The notes beneath the pieces were generated by a model. That model did no database searches and was not told where the DNA came from. It worked only from the letters and a program-made list of their open reading frames with translations. Below are positions 11,420 through 23,770 of a DNA stretch of 64,000 nucleotides, one piece after another. Position 1 is the stretch's first letter, and every line of letters begins with the position of its first letter. The position numbers and the translations under genes were made by a program. The stretch covers positions 8,905,886 to 8,969,885 of the forward strand of contig NC_045144.1 in NCBI RefSeq assembly GCF_008831285.2. Reading direction: 5' to 3'. Source of the stretch: Nymphaea colorata. Lineage: Eukaryota > Streptophyta > Magnoliopsida > Nymphaeales > Nymphaeaceae.

Positions 11420-13830
11420 TTACATAAATATCACTATATTTTTTTTTACATAAATGATCATCAATAAAGAGAAAAACGTATTTAACTAGGATGTAGCACT
11501 GCATTTCAAAAAATGGCAAAATAAATTTATTGCAATGTCTCACAACTTCTATGTCTGTTTTAAAGCCGTTCTTTTCTCTTTAACTTATATTTCCTCTTTC
11601 AAAAATAAACCTACACATGGTGAATATATTCTTAAAAATTGCATTTGATAAAACAAATAATCAAAATCAGGTGTATAAATTATATTTTACAGGTTTCAAA
11701 AATTAATATTCTCACCTTTCTTGACTAATAAAATTCAATTTAGACCTTGGATTTTGATAGGATGATAATGGTTTTATTATAACACGAGACTGTTCGATGG
11801 TTTCTTCCTAGTAGGTTGATCTTCGTTCTGTTGTACCATGAAAAAGTTTGTTGCTTTCTTCCTAATAGGATGAAATTGGTTTTATACCATACACGGCGTG
11901 CACTGCAGGTGGGCTTTTAGTTCATTCAAGTTGCCTTGTCACAATTGGGTCGTGAAGCCACTTGGATTTGGCTAGAGTCTATCATATTGGTAGTGCTGCA
12001 GCTAAGAGGGTGTGGCTTGGGTACGAGGTTCTAACTTGACAATTAATTAAAAGTGGGATAAGTTTATCTGCAAATACATGCAACCTTCAAAGAGATTTGT
12101 GAATAAAATTAAATTAAAAAAATTAAGTACTAAATTCTGGGATACTTTAAAATGTATTATTGAACAACTAAAATAGAGCAATATATAGCTGCGTTAGATA
12201 CCTTCTTAATCTTAAGTGTGAAGCCTGTTTGAACCATCCGGAAGTCCCCAAGTATGAACATGGGTGCGGTAGCTGTCTGCCGGTATTGTGGAAGTGCCTT
12301 TTGTTTCATAGGTTAAGATGATTTTGTGGTTGAGTACTAAGTTTATCTTTTGAACCAGCTAGGACTTGGTTGAGTTGACTGAATTTGCGATCCTCAGTTT
12401 ATGACCAAAACTTGGGTTTGAGGCCGGATGGATGGAAGAAGGGTTGGACGGTGGATCTGAGATTCTTAATGATCTTAAACCACCGAGGTTTTGAAATGCT
12501 CCCGAAAATATTTTCAAGACCGGTAAAAGGTTACACCACTTAGATTTTTCTAATGTTTGTTTTGTTAATTAAAGTAGCCAACTGATAGAACATAAAATTG
12601 CTTGTGGATAGAACATAAAATGTGGTATGTTTCTTTAAAATTTACGAATCGCCGAAAAAAAATTATTCTTTTAGAAAAGTGGTCGCATAATAATTGGTAC
12701 GGTTGATATTTCAAAATATTTAAAATTTTCTTGTTCTAATAAAAGTGTAATATGTTAATTTTTGTTTCCTAACATCTTTCGCCAATTTAACTTGCACGTT
12801 GGAATTAGCGAGACGGCATCCTCAGCGAGCTAATTTACAGTCCGGCATTTGTAACGCTTATTTGAGAAAAATTGACAACCCAAAAGTATGTGGAAGGGAG
12901 CAAGTTAGGGAAAAGAAAGGAAGCAGCGTGAACAAGGTAAGGTGGTTACTATTATAACAAATAAAAAATAATTAATAATAGTGTTAAAAGATATTTAAAT
13001 AGAACAATATATATTCACTTTTGAAATAAAAAATAAAAATAATTAATAATAGTATTAAAAGACATTTAAAGAAAACAATATGCACAATTCATGCCCATCA
13101 TTGAATAAATCGGAAAGTGTAACAACATATAAATGGTATGGTACATTGAGGTTATAATGAACATTAAGGGCTACATGCTCCCAAAGTGAATGGTATTACA
13201 ATAACAACGAATTAAGTGATGCATACAAAACACCATTTTACCAAAGAATGGCCAATAGAGTACAAATGATGAAAAATGAAACCAAAAGTTGAGCACTTGA
13301 ACACATTGATCATAAGAGTAGAATATACAGGCCGTTGAGGATGACTGATAAGATTTCTTGCCTCCAAATAAGCTATTCTTCCCTTATTCCCTTTGTAATG
13401 GAAAAGTTGTAAGATAATCCAGGATCTGTTTGTCATCTTCAGTCAGTCACCTGGACCAGAACTTATATTCGTCCCCATGAATAGATCTGTAAGAAAATCT
13501 GTGCAACTTTGCTCTATGGTGGTGCCCTTGCAGTCCTTAATCTCTCATTCTTTCCATACCATCCAATCCAAGATGCGTAAGGGTCAAGAAAGTGAAGTAG
13601 AGTAACACCACAAGGTGAAATGAAGTTGTACTTACTTGGAATTAAAAGAGAGGAGAAACAGTGCTGCACTTCCATTTTTGTAACTGAGTTCTCCTTAAAG
13701 TGGGGAACATATTTCCAGTTCCTCTTCCAAATGAACCCGTAGTTTGTCCAGTATCTAGTCATGTGAATGCATCAGTAAACATTCAAACTGCTGAATGCAT
13801 GTTCATATATAAGAGGTCCAGCAGTGTCCA
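11420..13830. other. Intergenic, nothing firm
   Basis: AT-rich DNA. On the minus strand, 13514-13762 has an open frame (with Y-W-T-N-Y-G-F-I-W-K-R-N-W-K-Y-V-P) and a GTAAGT inside it, and 13212-13436 holds another. Both could be decayed exons of a gene I do not recognise. Confidence 0.3.
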
Positions 13831-13837
13831 GGTCGCC

Positions 13838-13972
13838 ATTGAAGAGAGAGGGAACAAAGAGGAAGGGAGGAGAAAGAGCAGGAGAAGGGGAAAAGAGAGG
13901 GGGTGGAACCGTGGAAGGGAGCAGGAGAAGAGAGAAGGGAAAAGGGAGAAATGCGGGTGAGAGGGGTGACCT
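13838..13972 (+). repeat. Polypurine tract, about 130 bp
   Basis: Runs of GAGAGGGAACAAAGAGGAAGG type with few pyrimidines. The ORFs here on both strands (13700-13960, 13824-14027 plus; 13803-13991 minus) are products of this composition, not genes. Confidence 0.8.
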
Positions 13973-14056
13973 CGATAGGGCTCGAATTCACCTTTCCTTT
14001 TTCTTCCTTAAATCGCGGGCGTCTTAATCATTTGTACCTTTACGAACGGTGCGTTA

Positions 14057-14194
14057 ACTGTTCCTAATGAGACCTATTAGGAACTCTTTATAAGTTATGT
14101 TCCCGAAAATTCAAATCATAGCACTATGATGAATCATATATAGGAACAGTTACATGATTATTCCTAGTGCTTACTAAAAACATTTAGGAACAGT
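14057..14194. mobile_element. Small MITE-like inverted repeat, 138 bp
   Basis: Starts ACTGTTCCTAATGAGA and ends TTTAGGAACAGT, giving a perfect 11-bp terminal inverted repeat (ACTGTTCCTAA). Inner copies of the same word ('tattaggaact', 'attcctagtgc') are present too. No clear target duplication, so the family is not assigned. Confidence 0.45.
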
Positions 14195-14415
14195 GTATTC
14201 TATATATATATATATGTGTGTGTGTGTGTTTAGAGAGAGAAAGAGAGAGACATTGAAATTTCTATCTGCCGAGTGTTGTCAATGAACTTTTTTATTTTCC
14301 ATTGCTAAGAAATCCCAAAAACAGTTGCTAAAAGCATTGAATAAGCATGTCCATGCAAGAAGTATCCAGTAACTCTCAGTAACTGGTAGAGAGAGAGAGA
14401 GAGAGAGGTAGAAGG
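14195..14415. repeat. (TA)n(TG)n and (GA)n microsatellites
   Basis: TA then TG then GA tracts at about 14203-14250, and (GA)n again at about 14388-14406. Confidence 0.85.
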
Positions 14416-16900
14416 AAACACTGTTTGTTAATTCTTCCATGTATACCTAAGAAGTTTGTGATCTTCTATACCAATTTGTTATATATTTTAACATTACAGT
14501 AATTTAGATGCACCTACAATACCACAACCATGCAAAAGACTAACCATCAAAGTTGCCAATGAAGAACACTATCTTTCTTCTATAAGCACTTTATTGGCAG
14601 TCATACACAACTGCAAGGTGTACATTATTCGAAATTAGAGGTCATCGCCTGTATAAATGTTCTTTTTTTATCAACTTACAGTTCATGCATGTGGCAAATT
14701 TGTACGTTTTGATGGTACCTATGCAATCCGCACAAATCAGGAAACTACTTTTGTTAGATCCTATTTTGTATGTCTTGTTGGGTCCCTTTAAACTTCTGTC
14801 GTTATAATCAATAGTGAGATTGGGTGAATGAATTTTTTTTTGTTTTCTAGGGTTTGATTTTCTGTATGTTTAAATTTTTATTGTTGTATCTCTTGCCATT
14901 ACTTGAGAATACTTGCATGCAATGCTATCCTGTTTCTGTTTCTCTTTGTCTCTCTGTACACACATATCCAAATGAATGTGTGAATTCACAAAATAAGCCT
15001 TTCCATGAAGATTAAGAACTGGCATTGTAGGGCAACATTTTCCACACCAACAATGGTGGAAGGACCTTTCATCAAAAGTTTAAGACTTGCGATCTATATA
15101 CAACTTGTATATGCTAAATGCTAAAAAAACATATCTGTGTCAAAAGCAAGCATATTTATTGGACATGAACCTTAAAAATGGCATTCATGATGTGCTTAAG
15201 ACAAATTAAAAACTTGGTCAGCATACGTTATACTGCAGAGGTGCATGTAAAAAGAAAAAGAAAAGTCAGGACAAAAGCACAGAGACAGTTGTTTATAACC
15301 AAAAACAGCTTGCATGATTTTACTTGAAACAAAGTACCAATTTTGGACAGCATACATTGTTTATAGTCATCCATTGGGATGAGGTTTATATCCTAGAAGG
15401 AAACTCAACATCAACAAGGAAGTAATTATTTCAAAAAATCAAGAACTGCTTCATAACATTAAACATCTCATAGCTTCCAACTTGAATTTTAAATAACTGC
15501 AGGTCATAATGCATATGCAGAATCCGCATAAGTACAAAAGCAAAAGCACATACAACAAGAAAAAGGCCACCAGGAAAAAAAAAAAGAGATGCTTTTGAAG
15601 AAAAGAAAACATTCATAGCTCTAATCATGCATTCATTAGATTCACATAATCATGTGCCAATTCAGATTTTTTGAAGACTACGCATAGCATAAATATTTTT
15701 CATGCATAAATGATTCAGCTTCAACTACTTGCAAATAATAACCATCTACCAGCTTGCTTGGAATCATGTGAGCAGTTTAGATATCCACAAATAGGAAAAA
15801 AACAAATAGAACACATGATGGCAACAAAGTTCCTACTACAGAAGACAGGAACGTCAGTTTTTCAAAGATAAGCATGACTTGTATGGAACATTTTCATTTT
15901 CATAATATTTGATTTTCAACTCACAAATAGGAAAAAAAACCTTACAATAAATAAACAGCAATCAATACTAATTACATGTACTTGCATCAGCATTACAATT
16001 TACATTCAATACTTCTCATGGTAATGCTCAGGAAGGTTCATTCAAATGGTGAAGTAGCCCCTCCAACTTGCCTTCAAATGGAGTACAAGTTCATTAGCAA
16101 AAATTTTCAATTTTTATATACTATTTCATATACTAATTCTCAACGAAGAAGGTCTTTACAGTCCTAATCAACCATGTAACTTTTTATTTGGCACCATGCT
16201 TGGGGCCTTATATATGTTCAATTCATCTGAACCAATGTGGACATTTACTATGCTCATTATTTTTGAAATAAAGGAATTATGCCGCCTGTATTTTAATTAA
16301 AGCACATATATGGTGCAACGAGATACAAGTGTAGTTCCATTTTCTGAAGCAAGGAAGCATTAAAATGAGGAAAAAATATGACAGCAGCAAAAGGATTGGT
16401 TCTGGGACAAATAGCTATATTTAAAATTGTGTTGGAGCTGAATCTAGCATAACCAAATCTTGAAATCTTAATACCTGATCCAACTTATTGGTAGCTAGCC
16501 TTTGTTATACATATAAACAGAATTCTCAGTAGTTCATACCCACTAATAAATTCAAGAAGTTCCATAGGCATGAAGACCATGGCCTTTTATCATTTTTATA
16601 GGGCTGTAAATTATAGAATGCTCTTTTATTATTTTATTGGTTAAATTTAATGAAATAATGTTAATATATAAAAATAGAAATATGTCCAATATAACCTAAT
16701 TTTTCTGGTGATATTTTGTAAAATGATTCACCTCCAACCTTGATGTTGACCACATAGGTGAAGTCATCAACCCTTCTACTCCGCATTTATCCTTCCAACA
16801 ATACCACAATCTGGATTCTACTCAACTAATGGGAGAAATCAAATATATGAAGCTCCTATAGAATCAATTTTATCAACATCAATCGTTATGGACCCCCATG
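14416..16900. other. Intergenic, nothing supported
   Basis: AT-rich sequence with short ORFs only. I see no domain, splice-consistent exon series, RNA gene or terminal repeats. Confidence 0.4.
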
Positions 16901-17125
16901 ATGCTACTCCCTAGAGAGAGGCCCAACGACCCCTCATTCCCCCTGCCCTCGGGTCCTGAGCTGTGTCGGTGTCAGCAATGCAGTGGTACACCCTCCAATG
17001 TGCCATACCTCACCACCTTAAAACGCAGGAGCATAACACTCACGAGCATCAAACTAGAGATATGCATTCCTACATGCCCCTAGCCCAACCAGCTACACTA
17101 TGCCCCTTGAGGGAGGTATGGACTC
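16900..17125 (-). mobile_element. tRNA-derived SINE-like copy, minus strand
   Basis: A GC-rich island in AT-rich DNA. Read on the minus strand it begins with an A-box-like GTGTAGCTGGTTGGGCTAGG, then a B-box-like AGTTTGATGCTCGTGAG, then 'gtgttatgctcc'. This order matches the antisense copies at about 18.1 and 34.3 kb (A box, B box, 'gtgttat'). No clean tail or target duplication was seen, so the limits are rough. Confidence 0.5.
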
Positions 17126-18095
17126 TCTTGTAGAACGATGATGGATGGCAAAAAATATTGAAATTATTTTAACTTTTGAATAGTTTAAGTTGGTTTTTTT
17201 ATATCATTTAATCTAAAAATAAAATAAGAGTGGCCTACAATTGAAGAAGATTATATGATCTTCATAGCAATGACAGCCATGCCCACAAGCAAAGGAGATT
17301 TGTATGGAAAGCAAGAGGGTGTCTTCTACTAGCGTTCATGTTGAGGTTGGAAATCAAAGCCTTGTTCATAATCGTTGGTATTTTCTGATTATATTGGTAA
17401 AATGAAAGAGAATTTAGTGTATTTAAATCAATTCACGACTTTTCTATTTGATATTGATTCAAGAGAGGTAGGTGGCAAAAACTTTTAGATGTTATGAACT
17501 TTTACTCGATTTTTATTGAAAACATAAATTATTCTACAAATAATAATAAAAATATTGATATATTGAAATGACTATTTTATCTTTATGGTCAGAAACAGTT
17601 TTGAATTCTATTTCTCCAAAATTTCACCTATATCTCTCTCCTTCTTTCTCTCTTGTATCTGCGAAGGCAATGAAAGAGCAACAAAAAAGTGTGTAATATG
17701 GGAAGCTTTTACATCAAAATATTCCCGTAATCCCAGGGTATGATACCTCATAGCTTCATAGTGACAAGTCATTTTATCATTATATTGGGATGTCTGACCC
17801 CAATCCCAATCACAAGAACTTACTCTTCAAACAATGTATGAAAAAGCATGAGCTGCTAGCAATCAAAAAAAAAAAAAACAAACACTAGACACAGTGCTAA
17901 TTGACTTCAGGAGATGGGGCAGGCGGGATGGGAGCCAAATCCATTGCTAATATGTGTTGATTAGAGAGAGATAAAGTTTAAAACAATAAATGAAAAGGGT
18001 AGTGTCATCCATGAGCAAAGCTAGGTCTGTCTCACGAAGGAACAAGAGTCATTGTGTGAGGGATTTACAAAGAAGACAAAAATGAGGGGCACCAT
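17126..18095. other. Intergenic, nothing supported
   Basis: AT-rich, with one A-run at about 17867-17878. No gene or repeat identified. Confidence 0.4.
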
Positions 18096-18109
18096 CAGCG
18101 AATCCCGAT

Positions 18110-18258
18110 GCTATGCATTCACCACGTTAGCCTCAAGAATGGAAACTCTCAACCCAAATCAACACTTCTCAATACAATTAGGATAACACACTCAAGAGTC
18201 AAACCAAGCAGGATGCTGTTAATACATGCAACACAGCCTCACCAGTTGTGCTACACAT
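18110..18258 (-). mobile_element. SINE copy, minus strand, at the left edge of duplicated segment 1
   Basis: On the minus strand: A-box-like GTAGCACAACTGGTGAGG, about 45 bp later B-box-like TTGGTTTGACTCTTGAG, then 'tgtgttatcc' and 'gtgttgatttgggttgagag'. The spacing and order are those of an RNA polymerase III internal promoter in a tRNA-derived SINE. A clear relative lies at 34345-34487. A (GA)n tract adjoins the 5' side. Confidence 0.6.
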
Positions 18259-18261
18259 CAC

Positions 18262-18300
18262 TTAGAGAGAGAGAGCGAGAGAGAGAGAGAGAGAGAGAGC
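18262..18300. repeat. (GA)n microsatellite
   Basis: AGAGAG run, also present in the partner segment at 34480-34501. Confidence 0.9.
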
Positions 18301-20227
18301 ACCAATAAGGGGTTGACTTTGATGTTGGTGGGAGAGGGCAGGCTAAATGTGAGCGAGAGCAAGTGGACAACGACAAGAATGCCTAGAGAAAAGAGAAAGG
18401 CGCAGGCAAAAATGGGGCTAGATTTGAGCTTAAAATAGGCAAAACATCTCCAACATGATGAAGACTGTTTGTGATCTGCAACCATCACTAACGCATTGAG
18501 AGTAGCACCAATGGTGACACAATTAAATAAACAATACATGAGACCATTTGTAATGTAGTGAAAATTGTACAAGTAAGGACCCAACACAGTGATCATTGTT
18601 AATACAATATAGATTAGAATTTCTAAAGACAAGTAAACTTTTTTGTGACAATTTGTAGTGGTTAAAGAGCATTAGTGAAAACCCAATGAATATATAATGT
18701 AAGATGCCAAATGAGCTCTTCGCAGCCATTTGTTGAGTTGGAGAAAGCACTAGAGAAAACCCAATGAAACAAACAATATGTGCACCTTTCACGACGAGCT
18801 ATAAAATAGCATTTGCAGAGTCCCAATATGACAACCTTTTGTGATATGCTATACATTTAGACTAGTAAAGGGCCAATGAGAATTTGTGACTATCAGTGGT
18901 GCTAGGATAAAAAAACATCAGTGAAGACCCAAACAAATAATACCCAACATAACAACCATATGTGACACATTGTGATTTTGTGCCAATAGAGACCTGAGCC
19001 AGTTTAGCCTTATGTGGCTTAAACATTAAAAATTACTATTATTTTCTGTGAAATTTTCTGGGTTTATTTTCAAAATCACAAACAAAATAGACAATGTTTA
19101 ATGACACCTCACTTCTTTTATTCTTAATATAAATATCCATAAATTTGTTTCTGCTAAGACAAATGTCAAGTTTTCTTGTATAATTTTCTCAGTATGATGA
19201 AAAATTTTCCAAACTAATTTATATACCAACATAGAATAACTAACTTGGACATAGTTAAACATGAACTATTAATATTGTTTGACATAGTTAAAGAGGCTAC
19301 ATAAGATAGTAAACTGGAAATATGTTTAACATATGGGTATTTTAATCAATTTAGGTCGCTCACCTAACTTAAGTTATGGTCCTTCGAGCTTAAGGGACAA
19401 AAGGTCTTTTGCATGCAAACTTATTGGCAGTTTTAACAATATCAAAAATTTAAGTGGGTTTTGATTATTGTCAAATAATTAAACTTTGAAGTCTGACATT
19501 CTTGCTAAAGAAGAGATTGAACTCTGTTGTTATCCTAGTTTAGTCTGCCATACTTTATATGGTCATTTCACCTCTCATAATGTGAAACTTCAGAGTGAAG
19601 GTTTCACAAGGTGAAGCGTTAGCTAGGCAAGCATGCATGGCAGGGCTCTACTTTGAAAGGGGCTACAGTTGGATTTGAATCCATGATCAGTTGTCTGCCT
19701 GATAAGGCCTTCATTGAATCTCTTAAATCCTGTTGTCCTCTCAAATCTTCTTTGAAAGGAAGATGTAAGAGAAATCAATACATAAATGGAATCAAAATAT
19801 TGTAAGCATCCCATTAGATTCCAGTATGGATGTCGAAGGTAAATAAATATAGAAGGATTTCACATACCACCTGCCAATCCTTACCCAATATATGAACCAA
19901 ATTCATGTAAGCAGCAGAAAAATGAGGAATTGATGTTTTGCATCAGTAATTGCTTCATTTGGTGTGATTTTGATTGTATCTATAGTTTCTATATTGAATC
20001 AAGGTCTCCACTATAAATTGAATCAGCTTAACCATTCTCTATGTATTTCTTCTTTTTGGTTTTATCTTCTATATAAGCTGCTATTAACCATGAAGTTAAA
20101 TGTCAGCAAGGTATAAAAAAATAAGAAAAAATCATTTTTCCCCAACAAATAAAAACAATGATAAAATTGCTTCAAAAGTCATATTTTTAATTTTTCTTTT
20201 TCTTTTTTCAGTTTTTAGTGGATTAAT

Positions 20228-20452
20228 TTATATATACATATACATTGGGTTTTTGTTGTTGAATGAGGTTTGACAATTTCCGAGAAAGCATTGAAGGAAC
20301 CTCTCAAATGACTCCATTTTTGCCTTGTCATTGGCTTCTTCCTTGAAGTGGCTTTGTATCTTGACTTTGACCATGGAAATTAAGAAGTCCATCATTCTAA
20401 CCGGCTTGGAATCAGCAGTCTTGATTTGCAGCTTTCCTTCTTGCTTTGGCAA
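20228..20452 (-). other. Conserved minus-strand open frame, 74 codons, copy 1
   Basis: The frame starts M-P-K-Q-E-G-K-L-Q-I-K-T-A-D-S-K-P-V-R-M. Its partner at 36383-36664 starts M-P-K-Q-Q-G-K-L-Q-I-K-A-A-D-S-K-P-V-R-M and stays alignable to F-N-N-K. In both, the start codon is preceded on the coding strand by CAG ('tttgccaaag...' on plus reads as ...GGTTTGCC). I do not recognise the product. It may be one exon of a dead gene carried in the duplicated segment, or part of a transposon. The two copies share the same frame despite substitutions, which hints at past coding function. Confidence 0.35.
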
Positions 20453-20749
20453 ACCTGCAATATTCAGGCCTTAAGCTCGATGACTTGATCAATTCCTTTT
20501 ACCAATCTGTCCCATTTCCTTTTAGATGAGCAGTGGGCAGAGGAAACCCACGGCCCGGATGAAGGGTGAATCCTTCATCCAACCCTAAAGTACATGGCAT
20601 GTTTTGAGTGTTTCAAGGTGCTGCTTTTGCATCTCATCTACGCTCTTATGTCAACTTTCTGGTTGCCTGGACAAAAAGCAAAAGACTTATCGCCTAAAAG
20701 CAAGTGCTTTAGGTTCTACCCAGGCCTGCAAGGCATGATTGCAATATGC

Positions 20750-21252
20750 AAGGCCACTTCGCCCCAAATCTGCAGACAACTTTTGACCATCGCAATAATG
20801 AGTATTTATTAAAATATGAATGACAAGTTTGCTCCTAGTTCTAGTTTAGTAATTCTGTAAATTTAAGGGTGAATCAATCAACGGAAATGTCAAATCAAAA
20901 TAATTTAGATGCAGATTCTTGTGCACACTCTCTCTTTGTCCTTTTCTTCTTCATACTTTATCCAAATGAGTCGGTTTTGCCATTCAGATATGATACCTTA
21001 TAATAGCAGATACGACTCGTTTGTACAAAGTATAAAAAACAAATGAACAAAGAGAGAAAGTGCGTGCAAAAAACTCAGCTTAAATTATCTTGCTTCGACA
21101 TTTTTGTTGACTCATTCGCCCCTTAAAAGCACAGAGTTGATAAACTGGAACTAAAACCAAGGAGGAAGCTTTTTGTGGCTTGATATTTTAGTACATACTC
21201 ATTATTGCGATTGTCAAAAGTTGTATGTGGATTTGAGGCAAACATACGGCAA
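20750..21252. repeat. Large foldback, copy 1 (about 230-bp arms)
   Basis: The left arm contains 'caacttttgaccatcgcaataatgagtat'-like sequence; the right arm ends with its reverse complement near 21204-21230. The arms pair down to a centre near 21000, where 'ctctctctttgtccttttcttcttcatactttatccaaatgagtcg' meets its complement. Many mismatches and indels. The same structure, better preserved at its core, is in the partner segment at 36763-37258. Confidence 0.7.
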
Positions 21253-21619
21253 ATAGAGAGTTCCAACCAGATATAATAGATATAATAGATAATTCAATGG
21301 TGATGTTCAAAATGTTTGGTTTTTGCAAGATAACTTTACCAATATATGATCTTAATAATAGGTTGATGCAAAACATATATTAAGACAATCTGTTATTGGA
21401 CTTTAATAGTATTTTTACAATAAGAAAAATGAATGGCTCACATAGCAATATTTTGATAGTAAAAGAATCCACATTTTTCATAAAAACAACTTCCTTCAAA
21501 ACATGTTTTATATCAAAATAGTTTTTATAAATATATTAAGATTTTTATATTTTTATTTAAAACATTTTTTAGCAAAAGAATTAAGGGGCATGGTTTTGTC
21601 CCTAACCTAATGGTCTCGT

Positions 21620-22870
21620 TTTTACCAATTTTCTTTTTGTGGAAGCTTGTTTTAGGTGTAAGGCTACTGCCCTGTCCATGGATTATTTGGGTCTTCAATT
21701 TATGTTGTCACGTCTTACGCCCTCCTTTTGAGATGGAGTGCAGCATAAGCTTATGGATCGGCCACATTGTTGGTAGGAAAAGTTATTTTCCCTTTCAGGT
21801 CGTATTACCCTTGCTAAACATTATCTTGCGTTTGTCGCCCTTGCGATCTTTCGATCTCATGTGGTTGTACTGAGAAGGTTTGATAAAATCATTCATAACT
21901 TTATCTAGGATGGTGATCGCCCTTCAGATTGCCTTGCGCATTGGGATATGGTTGTCTTTCTGTGTCATATTAAGAGTGTCGGGGTTGCCAACCTTAGTCG
22001 GCCATGTGAGCCCTCTTTGTGTTCTTGGTGGTGGCGTCTGTCAACTGAGCATTCCCTCATCACCCTTTTCATTTATTCCAAATATGACTTGTCATTCCCT
22101 AATGATTAGAATATTCCATCTCTCATACCTCTCTCCCACTTTTGGTGTGACCTACTTTCTGTCTTTCCCCTTTTCCTCCACTTTGCTGACCTCCCATCAC
22201 TCCCCCCCTTTGGCCTCTTTCGCCTTTCCATGAATTCACTTTTTCTTCTTGCTATTTAGCCTCCTTTGATTTTTTCGTTGCGTCGCTCCCACCCTGATCC
22301 CTTTGGTCCTCTGGCCCCTCTCCTCTTGTCATTGCTTTTGCGTAGCTTCTTTTTGCTGGCCACATTAATATTTTTAACCACCTACAACGCATTAGCATTA
22401 GTTTAACTAACCAATGTCTTTTCTATCTCACTGTGGCTGAGTCTCAGGTTCACCTTTTTACCTCTTGTCCTTTCTTTTATAGTGTTCTTTCCTCTACATG
22501 GTCTTCCTTTGTTAGTAACCTTTCAGACCCGCCCTCCATTCACCTTCTTTTACTCTTTTATCCTTCTCTACACCTGTCATTTTTCTGAAGTTGTGTCTAA
22601 AAATTGTAGCTCATATCCTCTTGGTGGCACATTTGGGAGGAGCACAACAATAAGGTCTTTAGGGGCACCTTCTCATCTTTGGAGTCTGTGGCACGCCTTG
22701 TGCAGGGGGATGTCCACTTTGTTATTCGGCTATAGCTCTGTCCTTCATCTGATGTTGGGTGACTCTGTCACTCCATCTATCCACTCTCTTCACCCCTTTT
22801 ATTTTGTTCTATTGTGCTGCTAGTTCTTTCTATTTTGTTTTTACGGTTTGTTCTTGTATTCAAGGGACTT
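21620..22870 (+). pseudogene. L1-type LINE relic: reverse transcriptase C-terminal part and 3' end
   Basis: A frame-shifted, stop-containing coding relic. Readable pieces in order: C-K-A-T-A-L-S-M-D-Y-L-G-L (thumb region, about 21657), S-L-S-G-R-I-T-L-A-K-H-Y-L (about 21795), F-D-K-I-I-H-N-F-I then C-L-A-H-W-D-M-V (about 21870-21960), and V-G-V-A-N-L. Further on come C-L-T-V-A-E-S-Q-V-H-L-F-T-S-C-P-F-F (zf-RVT-like, about 22430) and W-H-I-W-E-E-H-N-N-K-V-F-R-G-T-F (about 22629), the typical end of plant L1 ORF2. The 5' side is truncated; it starts where similarity to duplicated segment 2 ends. It encodes no working enzyme. Confidence 0.85.
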
Positions 22871-22912
22871 CTTGTCCCCAAATTTTGTTATGCATTCTCA
22901 TTTTATCACTTT

Positions 22913-22970
<58 letters not shown>

Positions 22971-22975
22971 TTATG
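22913..22975. repeat. (CT)n(AT)n microsatellite
   Basis: CTCTCT followed by ATATAT, the same compound form seen twice near 37.6-37.9 kb. Confidence 0.9.
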
Positions 22976-23014
22976 TATGTATGTTCATTGAATGGTGACT
23001 CTTAAATATATTTA

Positions 23015-23415
23015 CATCAAGGGACTTCAAGCTAGAATCATCCACCTTTTTTATTGGATAGTACAAATCCTCATATACCTTCTTTTTTTTCTTTTTTGTT
23101 GGATGGAGGTGGAAAGGGGAGGAGGGATTCTCTTCCCAGCCAGACGATGGTGCATTGCACTTCACTGGAGCCATCTGATGTCACCGGCCCTAAGTTGCCA
23201 ATGAACAACGAACAGATGGCATGTCATTGCTGGTGCCACTGGAGGACGGCCATCGGGCAGTGCCAGCAATGGCATGCCACCGTCCGGCGGCGGCTGAGCG
23301 GGTGGACATTTACTCCTCCTCCAACATGTTGTCTCTAAAAAGTAATTTAAAAATGAATTTGTACAGGGCCATCCGATAAAAAAGGTGGACGGCCCTGGTT
23401 TGATGTTCCTTGATG
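23015..23415. mobile_element. MITE, 401 bp, TTA target duplication
   Basis: The left end CATCAAGGGACTTCAAG and the reverse complement of the right end (CATCAAGGAACATCAAAC) match. The similarity continues inward through 'tccaccttttttat.ggat', giving terminal inverted repeats of about 50 bp. TTA lies directly outside both ends (23012-23014 and 23416-23418), a duplication typical of PIF/Harbinger (Tourist-like) MITEs. Inside is a GC-rich core that folds on itself: 'ggcatgtcattgctggtgcc' pairs with 'agtgccagcaatggcatgcc'. Family placement rests only on the 3-bp duplication. Confidence 0.65.
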
Positions 23416-23765
23416 TTAGGGAAGAAGGTTAGATGCAGTTTGCCAAGCATTTTTCCAAGCAAATATTGTGCATAAACCATGTGAGAGTAAAGATATTTTC
23501 CATATATTCAACATGATTTAGTCCAACCATTACTTCTACAAAACAAATTGATAATATATAGTATAAAAGATAAAGTACCCCATGTAGTTGCATCCTCTCT
23601 CCACTCCAGTTTTTGTAGAAAAGGATGACATGTATTCATTGGTTTATCAACGTAGGCAGTTGTTAGTAAAGTATGGCAGTTATATTGACAGAGGATTACA
23701 ATAAGTAAACACAATTTTTTGACAGATGAAATCCTATGTTTTGGTAAAAAATCCTTTTGTATTGA

Positions 23766-23770
23766 TGTTC
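23766..23770. repeat. Target-site duplication, left (TGTTC)
   Basis: TGTTC before the left LTR; CGTTC follows the right LTR at 33248-33252. Four of five bases agree. Confidence 0.6.

Larger units (their letters stand above)
18120..21630 (+). repeat. Duplicated segment, copy 1 (partner at 34345-37615)
   Basis: Runs in parallel with 34345-37615 for its whole length, with many substitutions and indels. Shared landmarks: the SINE and GA tract, 'ccaataaggggttg.ctttgatgttggtgggagag', the block at about 19650 ('ggcagggctctac.ttgaaaggggcta'), a minus-strand open frame at 20228-20452, a large foldback, and the end 'ttaaggggcatggttttgtcc'. Copy 1 has about 200 bp extra at 20535-20750. The divergence suggests an old event. 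Confidence 0.85.

Noticed and set aside
11241-11543. 100-codon minus-strand ORF with Tyr-Ile repeats
   Set aside because: It is the translated (TA)n tract.
18258-18632. 124-codon minus-strand ORF ending in repeated Ser-Leu
   Set aside because: Its end is the translated (GA)n microsatellite, and the partner segment does not keep the frame.
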